From Nocardioides sp. (GTDB lineage Bacteria; Actinomycetota; Actinomycetes; Propionibacteriales; Nocardioidaceae), in contig JAUYLL010000008.1 of assembly GCA_030698375.1 (NCBI GenBank), positions 1 through 38,929 on the forward strand: DNA of 38,929 bases, written 5' to 3'. The first letter of the stretch is position 1. Each line of letters starts with the position of its first letter. Position numbers and translations under genes: made by a program. This document shows positions 1-13,186 of this stretch, in pieces. The notes below the pieces were generated by a model. It had not been told where the DNA came from and made no database searches. It was given only the letters and a program-made list of their open reading frames with translations.

Positions 1-1297
1 AGCGTGGCCGGGCCGACGGGAGTGGCCGAGCGCTCGGGGAGCAGCAGCTCGCCGGGCTCGCGGGGGCCCAGGACGGTGCCGCGGTCGACGTACTGGGTGA
101 GCAGGCCGACGCGGGAGAGGTCGCCCACGAGCGCGGCGGCCACGATCACCCCGTCACGGACGACGAGCTTGCGGTGGGACCCGACCAGCGGGTTGGTCAT
201 CTCCACGACGTCGCCCTCGGCCCGCTCGGGGTCACCGAGCACCGCCACCTCCAGGTCGGTCGCGCGGAGCCGGGCGACCTCCCGGACGCCGGTGTAGGTG
301 ACGTCGTCGCCGAGGAGCCGGCGGGCGAGCACCTCGGCCTGCTCCCACCCCGGCGCGACGAAGCCGGCGACCCGGTCGCGGTGCTGGGCGCAGTCGCCGA
401 GCGCGTGCGCGCGGGGATCGGAGACCGAGGCGAGGTGGTCGTCGACGACGACGCCTCGGCGGACCTCCAGCCCGCAGCGACGGGCCAGCGCGGTCGACGG
501 GCGACCGCCCGCGGTGAGGACGACGAGGTCGGTGAAGAGCACGTGGCCGTTGTCGAGCCGGACGCCGACCGCGTGCTCGCCGTCGGGAGCGTCGACCAGG
601 CGGACGGCGCGGGCGCCGGTGTAGACCGGGGTGCCCAGCCGGGCGAGATCGCGGGCGAGGACCCCGGCGCCGGCAGCACCCAGCTGGCGGGAGAGCAGGT
701 GCCCGGCCCCCTCCACGACCTCGGTGACCACGGCGTGCGCACCGAGGGCGCGGGCCACCTGCAGTCCCAGGAGACCGCCCCCGACGACGACCGCGCGGCG
801 CACCGGGACCTCCCGGTCGGTGACGGCGGCGCGCAGGCGCAGGCAGTCGGGCAGGTTGCGGAAGGCGTGCACGCGCGGGTCGAGTTGGCCGTCGGCCTGG
901 ACCAGGCCGCGGATCGGCGGGAGGGTCGGGATCGAGCCGGTGGCGAGGACCAGGTGGTCGTAGGGCAGCCGGCTCCCGTCACCCAGCTCGACCTCGCGGG
1001 TCGCGCGGTCGACGTCCTGGACCCGAATGCCGGTGCGCAGCTCGACCCCGTGTTCGGCGTACCAGGACGGGGCGCGCAGTGCGATGGCGTCGACGTCGTG
1101 GGTGCCCTCGAGGACCGCGGAGAGCAGGATCCGGTTGTACGCCGGCCCCTCCTCCTCGCCGATGACGGTCACGCTGCCGCCGTCGGTGACCCAGCCGCCG
1201 GCGACCAGCAGCTCGACCAGGCGCACGGCCACCATCCCGTGACCCACGACCACGACGTGGCCGCGCCCGGCGCGGCCGGGACCGCTGTCCGCGGCGC

Positions 1298-1301
<4 letters not shown>
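1..1301 (-). CDS. FAD-dependent NAD(P)H oxidoreductase of nitrate assimilation (partial, 3' end outside window)
   Basis: About 433 residues are visible from the ATG at 1301, and the frame is still open at base 1. Seen: an N-terminal FAD dinucleotide fold (VVVGHGMVAVRLVE, near residues 16-30), the motif AYNRILLSAVLEG, a second nucleotide-binding fold VVGGGLLGLQVA and the FAD-closing motif HALGDCAQH. This order is that of the pyridine nucleotide-disulfide oxidoreductase family, in the NirB N-terminus/NasB-type electron-transfer group. The start overlaps the stop of the nitrate reductase gene (ATGA, 1298-1301), so the two are probably translationally coupled. I infer that it passes electrons from NAD(P)H to the reductase. 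Any C-terminal [2Fe-2S] BFD or sirohaem domain lies off the window, so a complete NirB nitrite reductase cannot be excluded. Confidence 0.85.
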
Positions 1302-3388
<2,087 letters not shown>

Positions 3389-3394
3389 CGGGGA

Positions 3395-4915
3395 TCAGAT
3401 CCGCTTCCCGGCCAGGCTCGGCGTCGCGGCACCGAGGGCCCGCCCGCGGATGTAGAACACCCAGGTCACCACGGCGCAGACCGCGTAGAAGGCGGTGAAG
3501 ACACAGAACGCGCCCTGGGTCGCGGTGCGCGGGTCGGCCACCCACGGGGCGGCGAAGGCGAGCGGGATGAGGAACCCGCCGATCGCGCCCACCGCACCGA
3601 TCACGCCGAGGCCGGCCGAAGACTCCTTGGTGGCGGCCGCGAGGGCGGCGTCGCGCTCGGGCGTGCCCGCCTCGGTGGTGCGCTCGACCTCCGCGCGCCA
3701 GATCGACGGGATCATCTTGTACGTCGACCCGTTCCCGACGCCGGTGCAGGCGAAGACCACCAGGAAGGCGGCGAGGAACCACGGGAAGAGCGACTGGTTC
3801 TCGGTGGCGATCGTCGGGTCCTGTGCAGGGTTCGGGGTCAGCTGCACCACGGTCGCGAGCACGGCCAGGGTGGAGACGATCAGCCCGGCGAAGGCCGCCA
3901 GGGTGACGCGGGCACCGCCCAGCCGGTCGGCGAGCCAGCCGCCGAACGGGCGGGTCAGCGAGCCGATGCCGGCGCCGAGGAACGCGTAGTAGGCGAAGTA
4001 GATCCCGGTGCCCAGCGGCGACGGCGCCGGCACCCAGAAGTTCAGTTTGATCAGCAGCGGCATCGCCGCGGAGTAGCCGATGAACGACCCGAAGGTGCCG
4101 ATGTAGAGCAGCGACATGATCCAGGTGTGCGGGCGTCGGACCACCCGCAGCTGCTCCCGGGGCCGGGAGACCGCGGTGCCCAGGTTGTCCATCCGCCTCC
4201 ACGCCGCGAACGTCGCCACGACGGCCAGGCTGGCGTACACGTAGGCGGCGCGCTCGAGATGGATGCCCCCTTCGCTGGCCTTCACGATGCCGAAGATCCC
4301 GGCGCCACCCACGATCACCGGCAGCAGCAGCTGGATCAGCGAGACGCCGAGGTTGCCGCCCGCGGCATTGAGGCCGAGGGCCGCGCCCTTCTTGGCCGCG
4401 GGGTCGAAGAAGTTGATGTTCGCCATCGACGAGGCGAAGTTGCCCCCGCCGAAGCCCGCCGTCGCGGCGATCAGGCAGAAGACCCAGAACGGGGTGTCGG
4501 GGTTCTGCACGGCGACCGCGAAGAGGAGGGTGGGAATCAGCAGCAGGGCCGCGCTGATGGCGGTCCAGTTGCGGCCGCCGAACTTCGGCACCGCCAGCGT
4601 GTAGGGCAGCCGGAGCAGCGAGCCGACCAGGTTCGGGATGGCCACCAGCAGGAAGAGCTGCTGGGCGCTGAAGTCGAAGCCCTGGGCGAGCAGGAACGCC
4701 GAGGAGACGCTCCAGATCAGCCAGACCGAGAAGCCGAGGTGCTCGGCGAAGATCGACCAGACCAGGTTGCGGCGCGCGACCTGCCGGCCGGTCTCCTCCC
4801 AGAACGCAGGGTCCTCGGGGTGCCAGTCGTCGATCCAGCGGCCGGTACGCCGTGGGCGGTGCGGCGGCACGACGCCGGCGGGAGCGAGGTCCGGGAGGGT
4901 GCGGGTCGAGGCCAT
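3395..4915 (-). CDS. narK: Nitrate/nitrite MFS transporter (NarK family)
   Basis: A 506-residue polytopic membrane protein with about 12 hydrophobic segments after a roughly 50-residue hydrophilic N-terminus. Seen: the glycine-rich nitrate signature [18 protein letters not shown] (about 153-170), a second signature [18 protein letters not shown] in the C-terminal half, and an arginine in the second helix (LLRLPYT, near 102) at a place where the family binds substrate. These are diagnostic of the NarK/NasA nitrate-nitrite porter family of the major facilitator superfamily. It is the first gene of the minus-strand nitrate operon. The sequence before the ATG on the minus strand carries AGGAGA at good ribosome-binding distance. 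It probably imports nitrate for the downstream reductase, although nitrite export or exchange is also known in the family. Confidence 0.93.
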   Translation of the reverse strand: MASTRTLPDLAPAGVVPPHRPRRTGRWIDDWHPEDPAFWEETGRQVARRNLVWSIFAEHLGFSVWLIWSVSSAFLLAQGFDFSAQQLFLLVAIPNLVGSLLRLPYTLAVPKFGGRNWTAISAALLLIPTLLFAVAVQNPDTPFWVFCLIAATAGFGGGNFASSMANINFFDPAAKKGAALGLNAAGGNLGVSLIQLLLPVIVGGAGIFGIVKASEGGIHLERAAYVYASLAVVATFAAWRRMDNLGTAVSRPREQLRVVRRPHTWIMSLLYIGTFGSFIGYSAAMPLLIKLNFWVPAPSPLGTGIYFAYYAFLGAGIGSLTRPFGGWLADRLGGARVTLAAFAGLIVSTLAVLATVVQLTPNPAQDPTIATENQSLFPWFLAAFLVVFACTGVGNGSTYKMIPSIWRAEVERTTEAGTPERDAALAAATKESSAGLGVIGAVGAIGGFLIPLAFAAPWVADPRTATQGAFCVFTAFYAVCAVVTWVFYIRGRALGAATPSLAGKRI

Positions 4916-5175
4916 CGGGATCTCCTGTGCGAGGGGGTGGAGCGATGCTCGCCAGCCGCGGTTTCGCCCGCGGTGCCCCGCCGTGTCACGGGGGTCAACT
5001 TGTCCTCACGGCCTCACAACCGCTCCTTGGGAGTCGTGCGACCGCTCGTCGCGCCCCCGTCACCGCTGGGCGTACTCACCGTGGGGACCCCCCTCCGAGC
5101 GTGCGTAGGGTGACCGGGAACACACGAGTGGGTAGGGGTGTGCCGTGCCCGATGTCGGACGAGAGGGATGAAGCC
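4916..5175. promoter_or_regulatory. Divergent narK/acs intergenic region
   Basis: 260 bp between the start codons of narK (minus) and acs (plus). A TANNNT box, TAGGGT at 5106-5111, could be the acs -10 element, giving a leader of roughly 55 nt. Overlapping it is GGTGA-CCGGGA-ACACA (5109-5124), an imperfect match to the Crp pattern TGTGA-N6-TCACA. I looked for GlnR-type GTNAC/GAAAC direct repeats upstream of narK and saw no convincing set. No convincing -35 element was found on either strand. Confidence 0.35.
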
Positions 5176-7131
<1,956 letters not shown>

Positions 7132-7137
7132 CCTGCG

Positions 7138-7183
7138 GTCGTGGGTCCGAGGGAGCGCTGGAGCGCGTCCTCGGGCCCACGAC
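7138..7183. terminator. Bidirectional hairpin terminator between acs and mrpG
   Basis: Inverted repeat with arms 7138-7152 and 7169-7183: 15 pairs with one G-T wobble and a 16-nt loop that contains a smaller GC-rich stem. It sits between two convergent stop codons (7131 and 7199). There is no U-tract, as is common for actinobacterial terminators. Confidence 0.7.
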
Positions 7184-7198
7184 CCGACAGACTCCGGG

Positions 7199-7531
7199 TC
7201 AGTCCAGCTCCTCCGCGAGGACGGAGTCGTCGGTCTCGGGGCTGAACCGGTGCCGTGAGAGCACGGCCGCCCGCGCGATCGCGATCGCGCCCACGGCCGA
7301 GGTGGCCACCTGGAAGACGATCGCCACCACCGCGCGGATCGTCGGATCCCAGCCCGGCTGCACCAGGGCGGCCCCGGCGACCACCAGCGCCACGCCAATG
7401 CCGGCCGCGGTGGCGACCGCCGAGGCGCGGGTGTAGATGTCGGGGAGGCGCAGCAGACCGACACCGGCGGCGACGAAGACCAGCGCCCCAAGGACGCACA
7501 GCGCCTGGCCGGTGAGGTCGACCCAGCTCAT
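7199..7531 (-). CDS. mrpG: Mrp-type Na+/H+ antiporter subunit G
   Basis: A 110-residue membrane protein, last gene of the Mrp operon. Seen: three hydrophobic helices and the MnhG/PhaG family pattern, including GLLRLPDIYTRASAVATAAG near residues 24-43, the typical LPD-x-Y-x-R-x-H/S-A segment after the first helix. The start overlaps the stop of mrpF (ATGA at 7528-7531). It is a small accessory subunit of the multi-subunit antiporter, needed for assembly in studied systems. The C-terminus is short, hydrophilic and acidic. Confidence 0.92.
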   Translation of the reverse strand: MSWVDLTGQALCVLGALVFVAAGVGLLRLPDIYTRASAVATAAGIGVALVVAGAALVQPGWDPTIRAVVAIVFQVATSAVGAIAIARAAVLSRHRFSPETDDSVLAEELD

Positions 7532-7785
7532 CGCGCACCCCTGTTCAGCAGCCGTGCCAGCGCCAGCGCAGCGAGGAACGCCACCAGGGTGGCCACCAGC
7601 ACCAGGTCGAAGACACCCTCGCTGCCCGCCCGCACGCCGACCAGCGCGATCATCGCGATGATCGAGAACGCGAGGAGGTCCGCGCCGATGGCACGGTCGC
7701 CCTCGGTGGGGCCGATGACGATCCGCACCACCGAGAGCAGGATCGTCAGCCCGACGCCCACCATCGCGATCTCGACGCCGATCAC
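7528..7785 (-). CDS. mrpF: Mrp-type Na+/H+ antiporter subunit F
   Basis: An 85-residue protein with three predicted membrane helices. Seen: the family hallmark RIVIGPTEGDRAIGADLL near residues 21-38, containing the conserved GPT-x-x-DR-x-x-A-x-D pattern of MnhF/PhaF. A GTG start at 7785 is chosen because the upstream minus strand carries AGGGAG at ribosome-binding distance and because it overlaps the mrpE stop (GTGA). Starting at the later Met codon at 7764 would remove most of the first helix. It is a small integral-membrane subunit of the antiporter complex. Confidence 0.9.
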   Translation of the reverse strand: MIGVEIAMVGVGLTILLSVVRIVIGPTEGDRAIGADLLAFSIIAMIALVGVRAGSEGVFDLVLVATLVAFLAALALARLLNRGAR

Positions 7786-8162
7786 GGCTCTGCTCCCTTC
7801 GACGGATCGGGGACCCCGTGCAGCGTGGTGCCGCGCAGCATCCGAGCCTCCATGTCGATCAGGTCCTCGAGCGCGCTGGGCTCGTCGAAGTGGTACATCG
7901 AGTGCACCAGGAGCTCCCGCCGACCGTCGGCCGCGTGGACGACGCCGAGGGCCAGGGTCCCCGGCGTCAGGGTGATGAGCACCCCGATCAGCGCGGCGTG
8001 GCCGTCCCGGATGCTCTCCAGCGGCAGCCGCACCACTCGGGGGGTGGAGCGGTGACCGGTCGTCAGCACGTCGCTGAGCACCGACCACGAGGACCGGACC
8101 ACCTCGAGGAGGTACCAGGCGGCGAAGCGGACGAACCTCCACGGCAGGCTCCAGGTGCTCAT
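7782..8162 (-). CDS. mrpE: Mrp-type Na+/H+ antiporter subunit E
   Basis: A 126-residue MnhE-family protein. Seen: two N-terminal hydrophobic stretches (WRFVRFAAWYLLEVVRSSW), then the segment LITLTPGTLALGVVHAADGR, matching the family pattern in which a conserved 'TPGT' lies just before a soluble C-terminal domain. The end HSMYHFDEPSALEDLIDMEARM is also typical. It overlaps mrpD upstream and mrpF downstream by 4 bp each. Its place between D and F matches the canonical order ABCDEFG. Confidence 0.9.
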   Translation of the reverse strand: MSTWSLPWRFVRFAAWYLLEVVRSSWSVLSDVLTTGHRSTPRVVRLPLESIRDGHAALIGVLITLTPGTLALGVVHAADGRRELLVHSMYHFDEPSALEDLIDMEARMLRGTTLHGVPDPSKGAEP

Positions 8163-9709
8163 CGCAGCACCGCCTGCACGTACGCCGAGGGGTCCAGCAG
8201 GCCCTCGGCCGCGACCGTCGTCAGGGCCAGCAGGCCCTCGGCGCCCACGCCCAGGCCCAGGGTGGTGAGGGCCAGCACCGCAGCGGGAGCGGTGAGCGCC
8301 CACCCGATGCGGGGCGGGGCCTGTGTCGCGACTGCGGTCCGGACCTGGCCCGCCGACCCGGGCCCGGTCGCAGACTCCGGCTCCGGCTCCGGCTCGGGAT
8401 CCCGGGAGACGAACACGGCGTTCCAGATCTTCAGCATCGACATCAGCGTGACCAGGCTGACCACCAGCGCGACCACCGCGGCCGCGATCTGCTGGGCGTC
8501 GACGGCCGCGACCACGAGCGTCAGCTTGGCCATGAAGCCGGAGAACGGCGGGAGACCGGCCAGGGACAGCGCCGCGACGGCGAACGCGACCGCGAGGACG
8601 GGCTCGCGGCGGGCGACCCCGGACACGCTGTCGAGCCGGTCGGTCCCGTGGCGGACCTCGATCGCTCCGACCGACAGGAACAGCGAGGCCTTCACGATCA
8701 TGTGGTGGAGCAGGTAGAAGATGCCGGCGGCCAGGCCCGCGCCGGTGAAGAGCGCCACGCCGAGCAGGATGTAACCGATCTGGCTGACCATGTGGAACGC
8801 GAGGATCGAGCGCATCGTCTCCTCGCCGACCGCGCCGAGCACCCCGAGCAGCATGGTCAGGCTGAAGGCCACCACCCCGACCCACAGGTAGCGGCTGTCC
8901 CCGTCGAACGCGACCGCGTAGATGCGGTAGATCGCGTAGATCGCGACCTTGGTGTGCAGCGCCGAGAACAGCGCCGTGACCGCCGGCGAGGTGGTGGGGT
9001 AGGTGCGCGCGAGCCACCCGTACGCCGGCACCGCGGCCGCCTTCATGGACAGCGCGAACAGGCAGACGCCCAGCGCGGCGGCGGTGAGGCCAGACTCCTT
9101 GCCGGCGCCGGCGAGCTCGGCGAGGTTGACCGTCCCGGCGGTGCCGTAGACGAGCGCCACGCCGGCCAGGAAGACGGTCGAGACGAACAGGTTGAACGCG
9201 ACGTAGATCCGCGACCCGGTCACCGAGCGGCCCGTGCCCCGGCCGCGGCGGGCCAGCACCAGCAGGCCGTACGACGGGAGCAGCATCACCTCGATGAACA
9301 CGAACAGGTTGAACAGGTCCGCGGTGAGCAGGGCGCCGTTGACGCCGGCGGTGAGCACGAGGACCAGTGCAGGGAAGAGCGGTCGCGCTCCGGTGCCGGC
9401 GGCGAACGCGAACGCCACGCACACCAGGGTGAGGAACCCGGTGACGAGCAGCATCAGCCCGGAGAAGGTGTCCGCCACGAACGGGATGGCGATGCCGGCG
9501 GGCCAGCCGGCCACGCCGTGGGCCAGCACGCTGCCATCGGCGGTGGCCGCGACGAGGGCCGCGGACGCCACCACCTGCGCCCCCAGCGTGGCCACCAGCA
9601 GGGCACGGGCGACCAGCGAGGTGCCGCGGGCCGCGGCCACGAGTCCGGCCACCACCAGGGGGACGGCGACGAGGAACGGCAGCAGCGCCTCAGCGGTGGA
9701 CGTCGTCAT
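8159..9709 (-). CDS. mrpD: Mrp-type Na+/H+ antiporter subunit D (NuoN/NuoM-like)
   Basis: A 516-residue polytopic protein homologous to the proton-channel subunits of complex I. Seen: about 13-14 hydrophobic helices, the NuoM/N-type segments NLFVFIEVMLLPSYGLLVLA (glutamate in helix 5) and LHTKVAIYAIYRIYAVAF (lysine of helix 7), and HHMIVKASLFLSVGAIE. These buried charged residues are those used for proton movement in the family. Between late helices it carries a short Pro-Glu repeat (PEPEPEPE) encoded by tandem six-base units near 8377-8402. It overlaps mrpC by 20 bp and mrpE by 4 bp. Confidence 0.93.
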   Translation of the reverse strand: MTTSTAEALLPFLVAVPLVVAGLVAAARGTSLVARALLVATLGAQVVASAALVAATADGSVLAHGVAGWPAGIAIPFVADTFSGLMLLVTGFLTLVCVAFAFAAGTGARPLFPALVLVLTAGVNGALLTADLFNLFVFIEVMLLPSYGLLVLARRGRGTGRSVTGSRIYVAFNLFVSTVFLAGVALVYGTAGTVNLAELAGAGKESGLTAAALGVCLFALSMKAAAVPAYGWLARTYPTTSPAVTALFSALHTKVAIYAIYRIYAVAFDGDSRYLWVGVVAFSLTMLLGVLGAVGEETMRSILAFHMVSQIGYILLGVALFTGAGLAAGIFYLLHHMIVKASLFLSVGAIEVRHGTDRLDSVSGVARREPVLAVAFAVAALSLAGLPPFSGFMAKLTLVVAAVDAQQIAAAVVALVVSLVTLMSMLKIWNAVFVSRDPEPEPEPESATGPGSAGQVRTAVATQAPPRIGWALTAPAAVLALTTLGLGVGAEGLLALTTVAAEGLLDPSAYVQAVLR

Positions 9710-10040
9710 CGGGCACCTCCTCTCCGCTCAGGTCGTCGGTCAGGTCGTCGCCCCTGCGCCCCGCGACGGCCAGCACCAGCAGGTAGATCGTGATCGCGAA
9801 CGCGATCACGATCGCGGTGAGGACGAACGCCGCGGGCAGCGGGTCGGCCGTCGAACCGGGGTCGAGGACCGACCCGAGGGCCTCACCCCGACGCTCCGGA
9901 CCCCCCGCGGTGATGATGAGGAGGTTCACGGCGTGGCTGAGCAGCAGGAAGCCGAGCGCGATGCGCACCATCTCCCGCTGCAGCACCAGGTACGTCGCCC
10001 CGGCGACGAGCACGCCGATCGTGAGCGCCAGGACCATCAT
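9690..10040 (-). CDS. mrpC: Mrp-type Na+/H+ antiporter subunit C (NuoK-like)
   Basis: A 116-residue, three-helix membrane protein homologous to NuoK. Seen: YLVLQREMVRIALGFLLLSH near residues 18-37, with the NuoK-type pattern before the second helix, then AVNLLIITAGG and a third helix FVLTAIVIAFAITIYLLVLA. It starts within the mrpA stop (ATGA at 10037-10040) and runs 20 bp into mrpD. The C-terminus is acidic and cytoplasmic in prediction. It is part of the proton-conducting membrane arm. Confidence 0.92.
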   Translation of the reverse strand: MMVLALTIGVLVAGATYLVLQREMVRIALGFLLLSHAVNLLIITAGGPERRGEALGSVLDPGSTADPLPAAFVLTAIVIAFAITIYLLVLAVAGRRGDDLTDDLSGEEVPDDDVHR

Positions 10041-12955
10041 CGGCCGACCCCCTTCGCGCGCTCGTCCCCGCGGGCGGGGTGCAACGGACCGATCGCGACC
10101 GGCGGAGCCGGCGGGCGCGGGCGCAGGTCCCGCCCCTCGGGCACGTCCTCGGCGAAGGCCCGGACGTCGTCGGCCTCAACCACCCCGTCGTAGTCGTCGT
10201 CGGGGCCGTCGGCCGGGGCACCGAGAAGACCCAGGGCCGCCAGGATCACGCCCAGCACCGCGAGGTAGACGCCGACGTCGAACACGAGGGCGGTGGTGAC
10301 GTGCACCCCGAGGACGTAACCGTCCAGCGGGCGCAGGAACGAACCGTCGAGCAGGCCGACGAACCCGGTCAGGACGGCGACGACGATGCCGGCGCCCGCC
10401 ACGCGCAGGTACGGCCACCGGGGCCGGCCCTGCTCGTCGCTGGGAGCCGCGAGGTAGGCGAGCGCGAACGCCGAGGCGCCCACCAGGGCTCCGATGAAGC
10501 CACCGCCGGGGGCGTTGTGGCCGCGCAGGAGCAGGTAGAGCGACCCGAAGAGCATCAACGGGATCCCGACGCGCGCGAGCACCGCGATGAACAGGGCGTT
10601 CGAGCCCGGCTCGGCCAGGTCGTCCCACACGGTGACGCCGCGCGACTCCGGGACCACCCCGGCCCGGACCGGACGGCTCGTGGTGCGCGGGCGCGCCACG
10701 GGTCGCGCACGGACCAGCGCGAGGATCGACAGTGCCGCGACCGCGAGCACCACGAGCTCACCCAGGGTGTCCAGCGCCCGGAAGTCCACGAGGATGCTGT
10801 TGACGACGTTGTCGGCGCCGGTCTCGTCCTGGGTGGTGGTGATGTAGTACTCGCCCGCCGGCGACAGCGGCCGTCGGCCGGTGAAGACCAGGGTGCCGAC
10901 CGTCGCCGCCAGGCCGGCGAACACGGCCACCACGCCGGCGCTGCGCCGCCGGGCCGCCGAGGCGGGCCGGAACGTGCGTGGGAGCCGGGCGAGGACGAAG
11001 ACCAGCACGACCACGGTGAGGATCTCGACCAGGAGCTGGGTCAGCGCCACGTCGACGGCGCCGAGGGAGAGGAAGAAGATCCCGACGGTGAAGCCCACGA
11101 CCCCGGCGGCGACCACCGCGCCGAGCCGGCTCGAGGCACGCACCGTCGCGACGGTGCCCACCGCCACGACGAGGAAGAGCGCCAGGTCGAGGGCCAGGAC
11201 CTCGCCGAGCGCGACCGGCACCGCACCCGAGACCAGCCCGGCGACGCCGAGCCCCGCTAGGACGGTGACCGGGACGACGAGGTGGGCTGCCGGCGCGTCG
11301 CTGCGCGTCAGGTCGCCGACCCGCCGCCCGCCGGCAATGGTCAGCTCCTGCAGCCGGGACACCACCCCGACACCGGTCCACGGCAGCAGCGCGCGCCCCT
11401 CGATCAGCCGGTCCACCCGGGCGCGCTGCCAGGCGAGCAGGAGACCGGTGAGGATCGCGAGGGTCGAGGCGACCAACGGGACGTTGACGCCGTGCCACAG
11501 CGCGAGGGCGTACGGCGTACCGCCCACCGTCGACAGCTGAGCGTCCCGCACCAGCGGGTCCACCAGCAGCACGGCGGGACCGAGCACGAGGCCCAGGACG
11601 GCGGTCAGGCCGACCATGGCGATCATCGACCGCGCCCCGGCGGCCGACGAGGGCTCGGAGCGGGGACCGGTGAGCAGCCCGATCACCAGGCGCGCGCTGT
11701 AGGCCACGGTGAGCACCGCCCCGACGGTGGTGACGACCAGCAACAGCCAGCCGACGGTGTGGCCCGCAGGAGGCTCGGCGACCGCCTCGAGGATCTGCTC
11801 CTTGGAGATGAAGCCGACCAGGGGTGGGATGCCCGCCATGCTCGCGGCGGCGAGGACGGCCGCCCCGGTGGTCCAGGGCATCGCCCTGCCCAGGCCCCCG
11901 AGCTCTCGGATGTCACGGGTCCCGACCCTGCGCTCCAGCAGGCCGACCAGCATGAACCCGGAGGACTTGAAGAGGGCGTGCGCGACGACGTGCACCGCTG
12001 CGGCGCGCAGCGCGGTCGGGGTGCCGATGCCGATGACGGCCACCAGCAGGCCCAGCTGGCTGACGGTGGAGTAGGCCAGGAGCTCCTTGAGGTCCGTGCG
12101 CTGGAGGGCGAACAGCGCCCCCATGAGCGCGGTGAACAGGCCCACCGAGACCAGCAGGACCCCCCACACCGGGCTCTCGGAGGCGGCCGGCGAGAACCGC
12201 ATGAGCAGGTAGATGCCGGCCTTCACCATCGCCGCGGCGTGCAGGTAGGCGCTCACGGGTGCCGGGGCGACCATCGCGTCGGGCAGCCAGGAGTGGAAGG
12301 GGAACTGCGCGGACTTCGTCAGCGCCGCGACCGCGACGAGGATCGCCACGGAGGTGGCGAAGCCTGGGCGCTCGGCCCACGCCGGGGACTGCAGCGCCTC
12401 GCTGAGTCGGGTGGTCCCGGTGACGGCGATCGTCGCGGCGACCGCACCGAGCAGGCACAGGCCGCCCATCGCCGTGACGAGCAGGGTCCGCGTCGCCGGC
12501 GGGCCGGCGGTGGGACCGGAGCGCAGGATCAGCAGGTAGGAGCAGAGCGTGGTCAGCTCCCACGCCACGAAGAGCAGCACGAGGTCGTCGGCGAGCACCA
12601 GCAGCAGCATCGCCGCGGCGAAGGCCGTCATGAGCACGAAGAAGCCGGTCGAGCCCGAGGTCACGTAGGACGCCGAGTAGGCCATCACCACCGCACCGAT
12701 AAGCAGCACGACCAGGGCGAAGAGAAGCCCCAGCCCGTCGAGCCGCAGCGCGAGGGCCACGTCGATCGTCGGGACCCAGTCCAGCCGCACCTGCGTCGGG
12801 GCGCGCGTGCCGTCGTACACGGCCAGGGTCCATGCCCCGAGGCTCGCCAGCAGCGCCGCGAGCGGCCAGCCGGCCCGCGGACCGAGCACGCGGGTCAGCG
12901 GCCACGCGACCAACGGCACCAGAGCCGCGGCGGCGGCGATCAGGGCGAGGTGCAC
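10037..12955 (-). CDS. mrpA: Mrp-type Na+/H+ antiporter, fused subunits A and B
   Basis: A 972-residue polytopic protein, the first gene of the Mrp operon. Seen: an N-terminal NuoL-like domain with FVAWELTTLCSYLLI and FPFHSWLPDAMVAPAPVSAY followed by HAAAMVKAGIYLLMRF (conserved Glu and Lys of the proton path), then a DUF4040-like segment. At the C-terminus is an MnhB domain (VLARVGIPLMLFGSLYLLL, RGHNAPGGGFIGALVGA). No separate mrpB gene exists, so A and B are fused here. GTG at 12955 is chosen because GAAGGA lies at ribosome-binding distance on the minus strand. The frame stays open far upstream, but that part is antisense to other genes. The complex exports Na+ (or K+, Ca2+) in exchange for protons and supports pH and salt tolerance. 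No other role can be read from the sequence. Confidence 0.93.
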   Translation of the reverse strand: MHLALIAAAAALVPLVAWPLTRVLGPRAGWPLAALLASLGAWTLAVYDGTRAPTQVRLDWVPTIDVALALRLDGLGLLFALVVLLIGAVVMAYSASYVTSGSTGFFVLMTAFAAAMLLLVLADDLVLLFVAWELTTLCSYLLILRSGPTAGPPATRTLLVTAMGGLCLLGAVAATIAVTGTTRLSEALQSPAWAERPGFATSVAILVAVAALTKSAQFPFHSWLPDAMVAPAPVSAYLHAAAMVKAGIYLLMRFSPAASESPVWGVLLVSVGLFTALMGALFALQRTDLKELLAYSTVSQLGLLVAVIGIGTPTALRAAAVHVVAHALFKSSGFMLVGLLERRVGTRDIRELGGLGRAMPWTTGAAVLAAASMAGIPPLVGFISKEQILEAVAEPPAGHTVGWLLLVVTTVGAVLTVAYSARLVIGLLTGPRSEPSSAAGARSMIAMVGLTAVLGLVLGPAVLLVDPLVRDAQLSTVGGTPYALALWHGVNVPLVASTLAILTGLLLAWQRARVDRLIEGRALLPWTGVGVVSRLQELTIAGGRRVGDLTRSDAPAAHLVVPVTVLAGLGVAGLVSGAVPVALGEVLALDLALFLVVAVGTVATVRASSRLGAVVAAGVVGFTVGIFFLSLGAVDVALTQLLVEILTVVVLVFVLARLPRTFRPASAARRRSAGVVAVFAGLAATVGTLVFTGRRPLSPAGEYYITTTQDETGADNVVNSILVDFRALDTLGELVVLAVAALSILALVRARPVARPRTTSRPVRAGVVPESRGVTVWDDLAEPGSNALFIAVLARVGIPLMLFGSLYLLLRGHNAPGGGFIGALVGASAFALAYLAAPSDEQGRPRWPYLRVAGAGIVVAVLTGFVGLLDGSFLRPLDGYVLGVHVTTALVFDVGVYLAVLGVILAALGLLGAPADGPDDDYDGVVEADDVRAFAEDVPEGRDLRPRPPAPPVAIGPLHPARGDERAKGVGR

Positions 12956-13186
12956 AGCAGAGTCGTCCTTCGGGGTCGTCGCGGGAATCGCCGACCAGAC
13001 TTCCCGGCACACCGCCGGTGACTCTAGCAAGGGCCCCCGCACCGGCTGGAGGGTCGGACCCGAGGTGTGGAAACCCCCCTGGAGAGGGAACCTGCACCCG
13101 TGAGCGCCGCGCCCTGGATGCCCTAGGCTCCGACCAGACGTCATCGCGCGCCGCACGACCGGAGCGTGAGAACCAGGAAGGGACCC
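12956..13186. promoter_or_regulatory. Divergent mrpA/holin-X intergenic region
   Basis: 231 bp between divergent genes. On the minus strand TAGAGT (13026-13021) is a plausible -10 box for the Mrp operon, giving a leader of about 58 nt. On the plus strand TAGGCT (13124-13129) is a plausible -10 box for the gene at 13187. Neither has a clear -35. A run GTGGAAACCCCCCTGGAGAG (around 13066-13085) is conspicuous but I cannot assign it. Confidence 0.35.

Noticed and set aside
4916..5175. GlnR boxes upstream of narK
   Set aside because: GTNAC/GAAAC repeats with 6-bp spacing were sought; only isolated GTCAAC and GTGAC words are present.
7270..7290. GCGATCGC-type palindromes in mrpG and mrpC as operators
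   Set aside because: They lie inside coding sequence, encode conserved Ile-Ala/Ala-Ile helices, and such words are expected often in this base composition.
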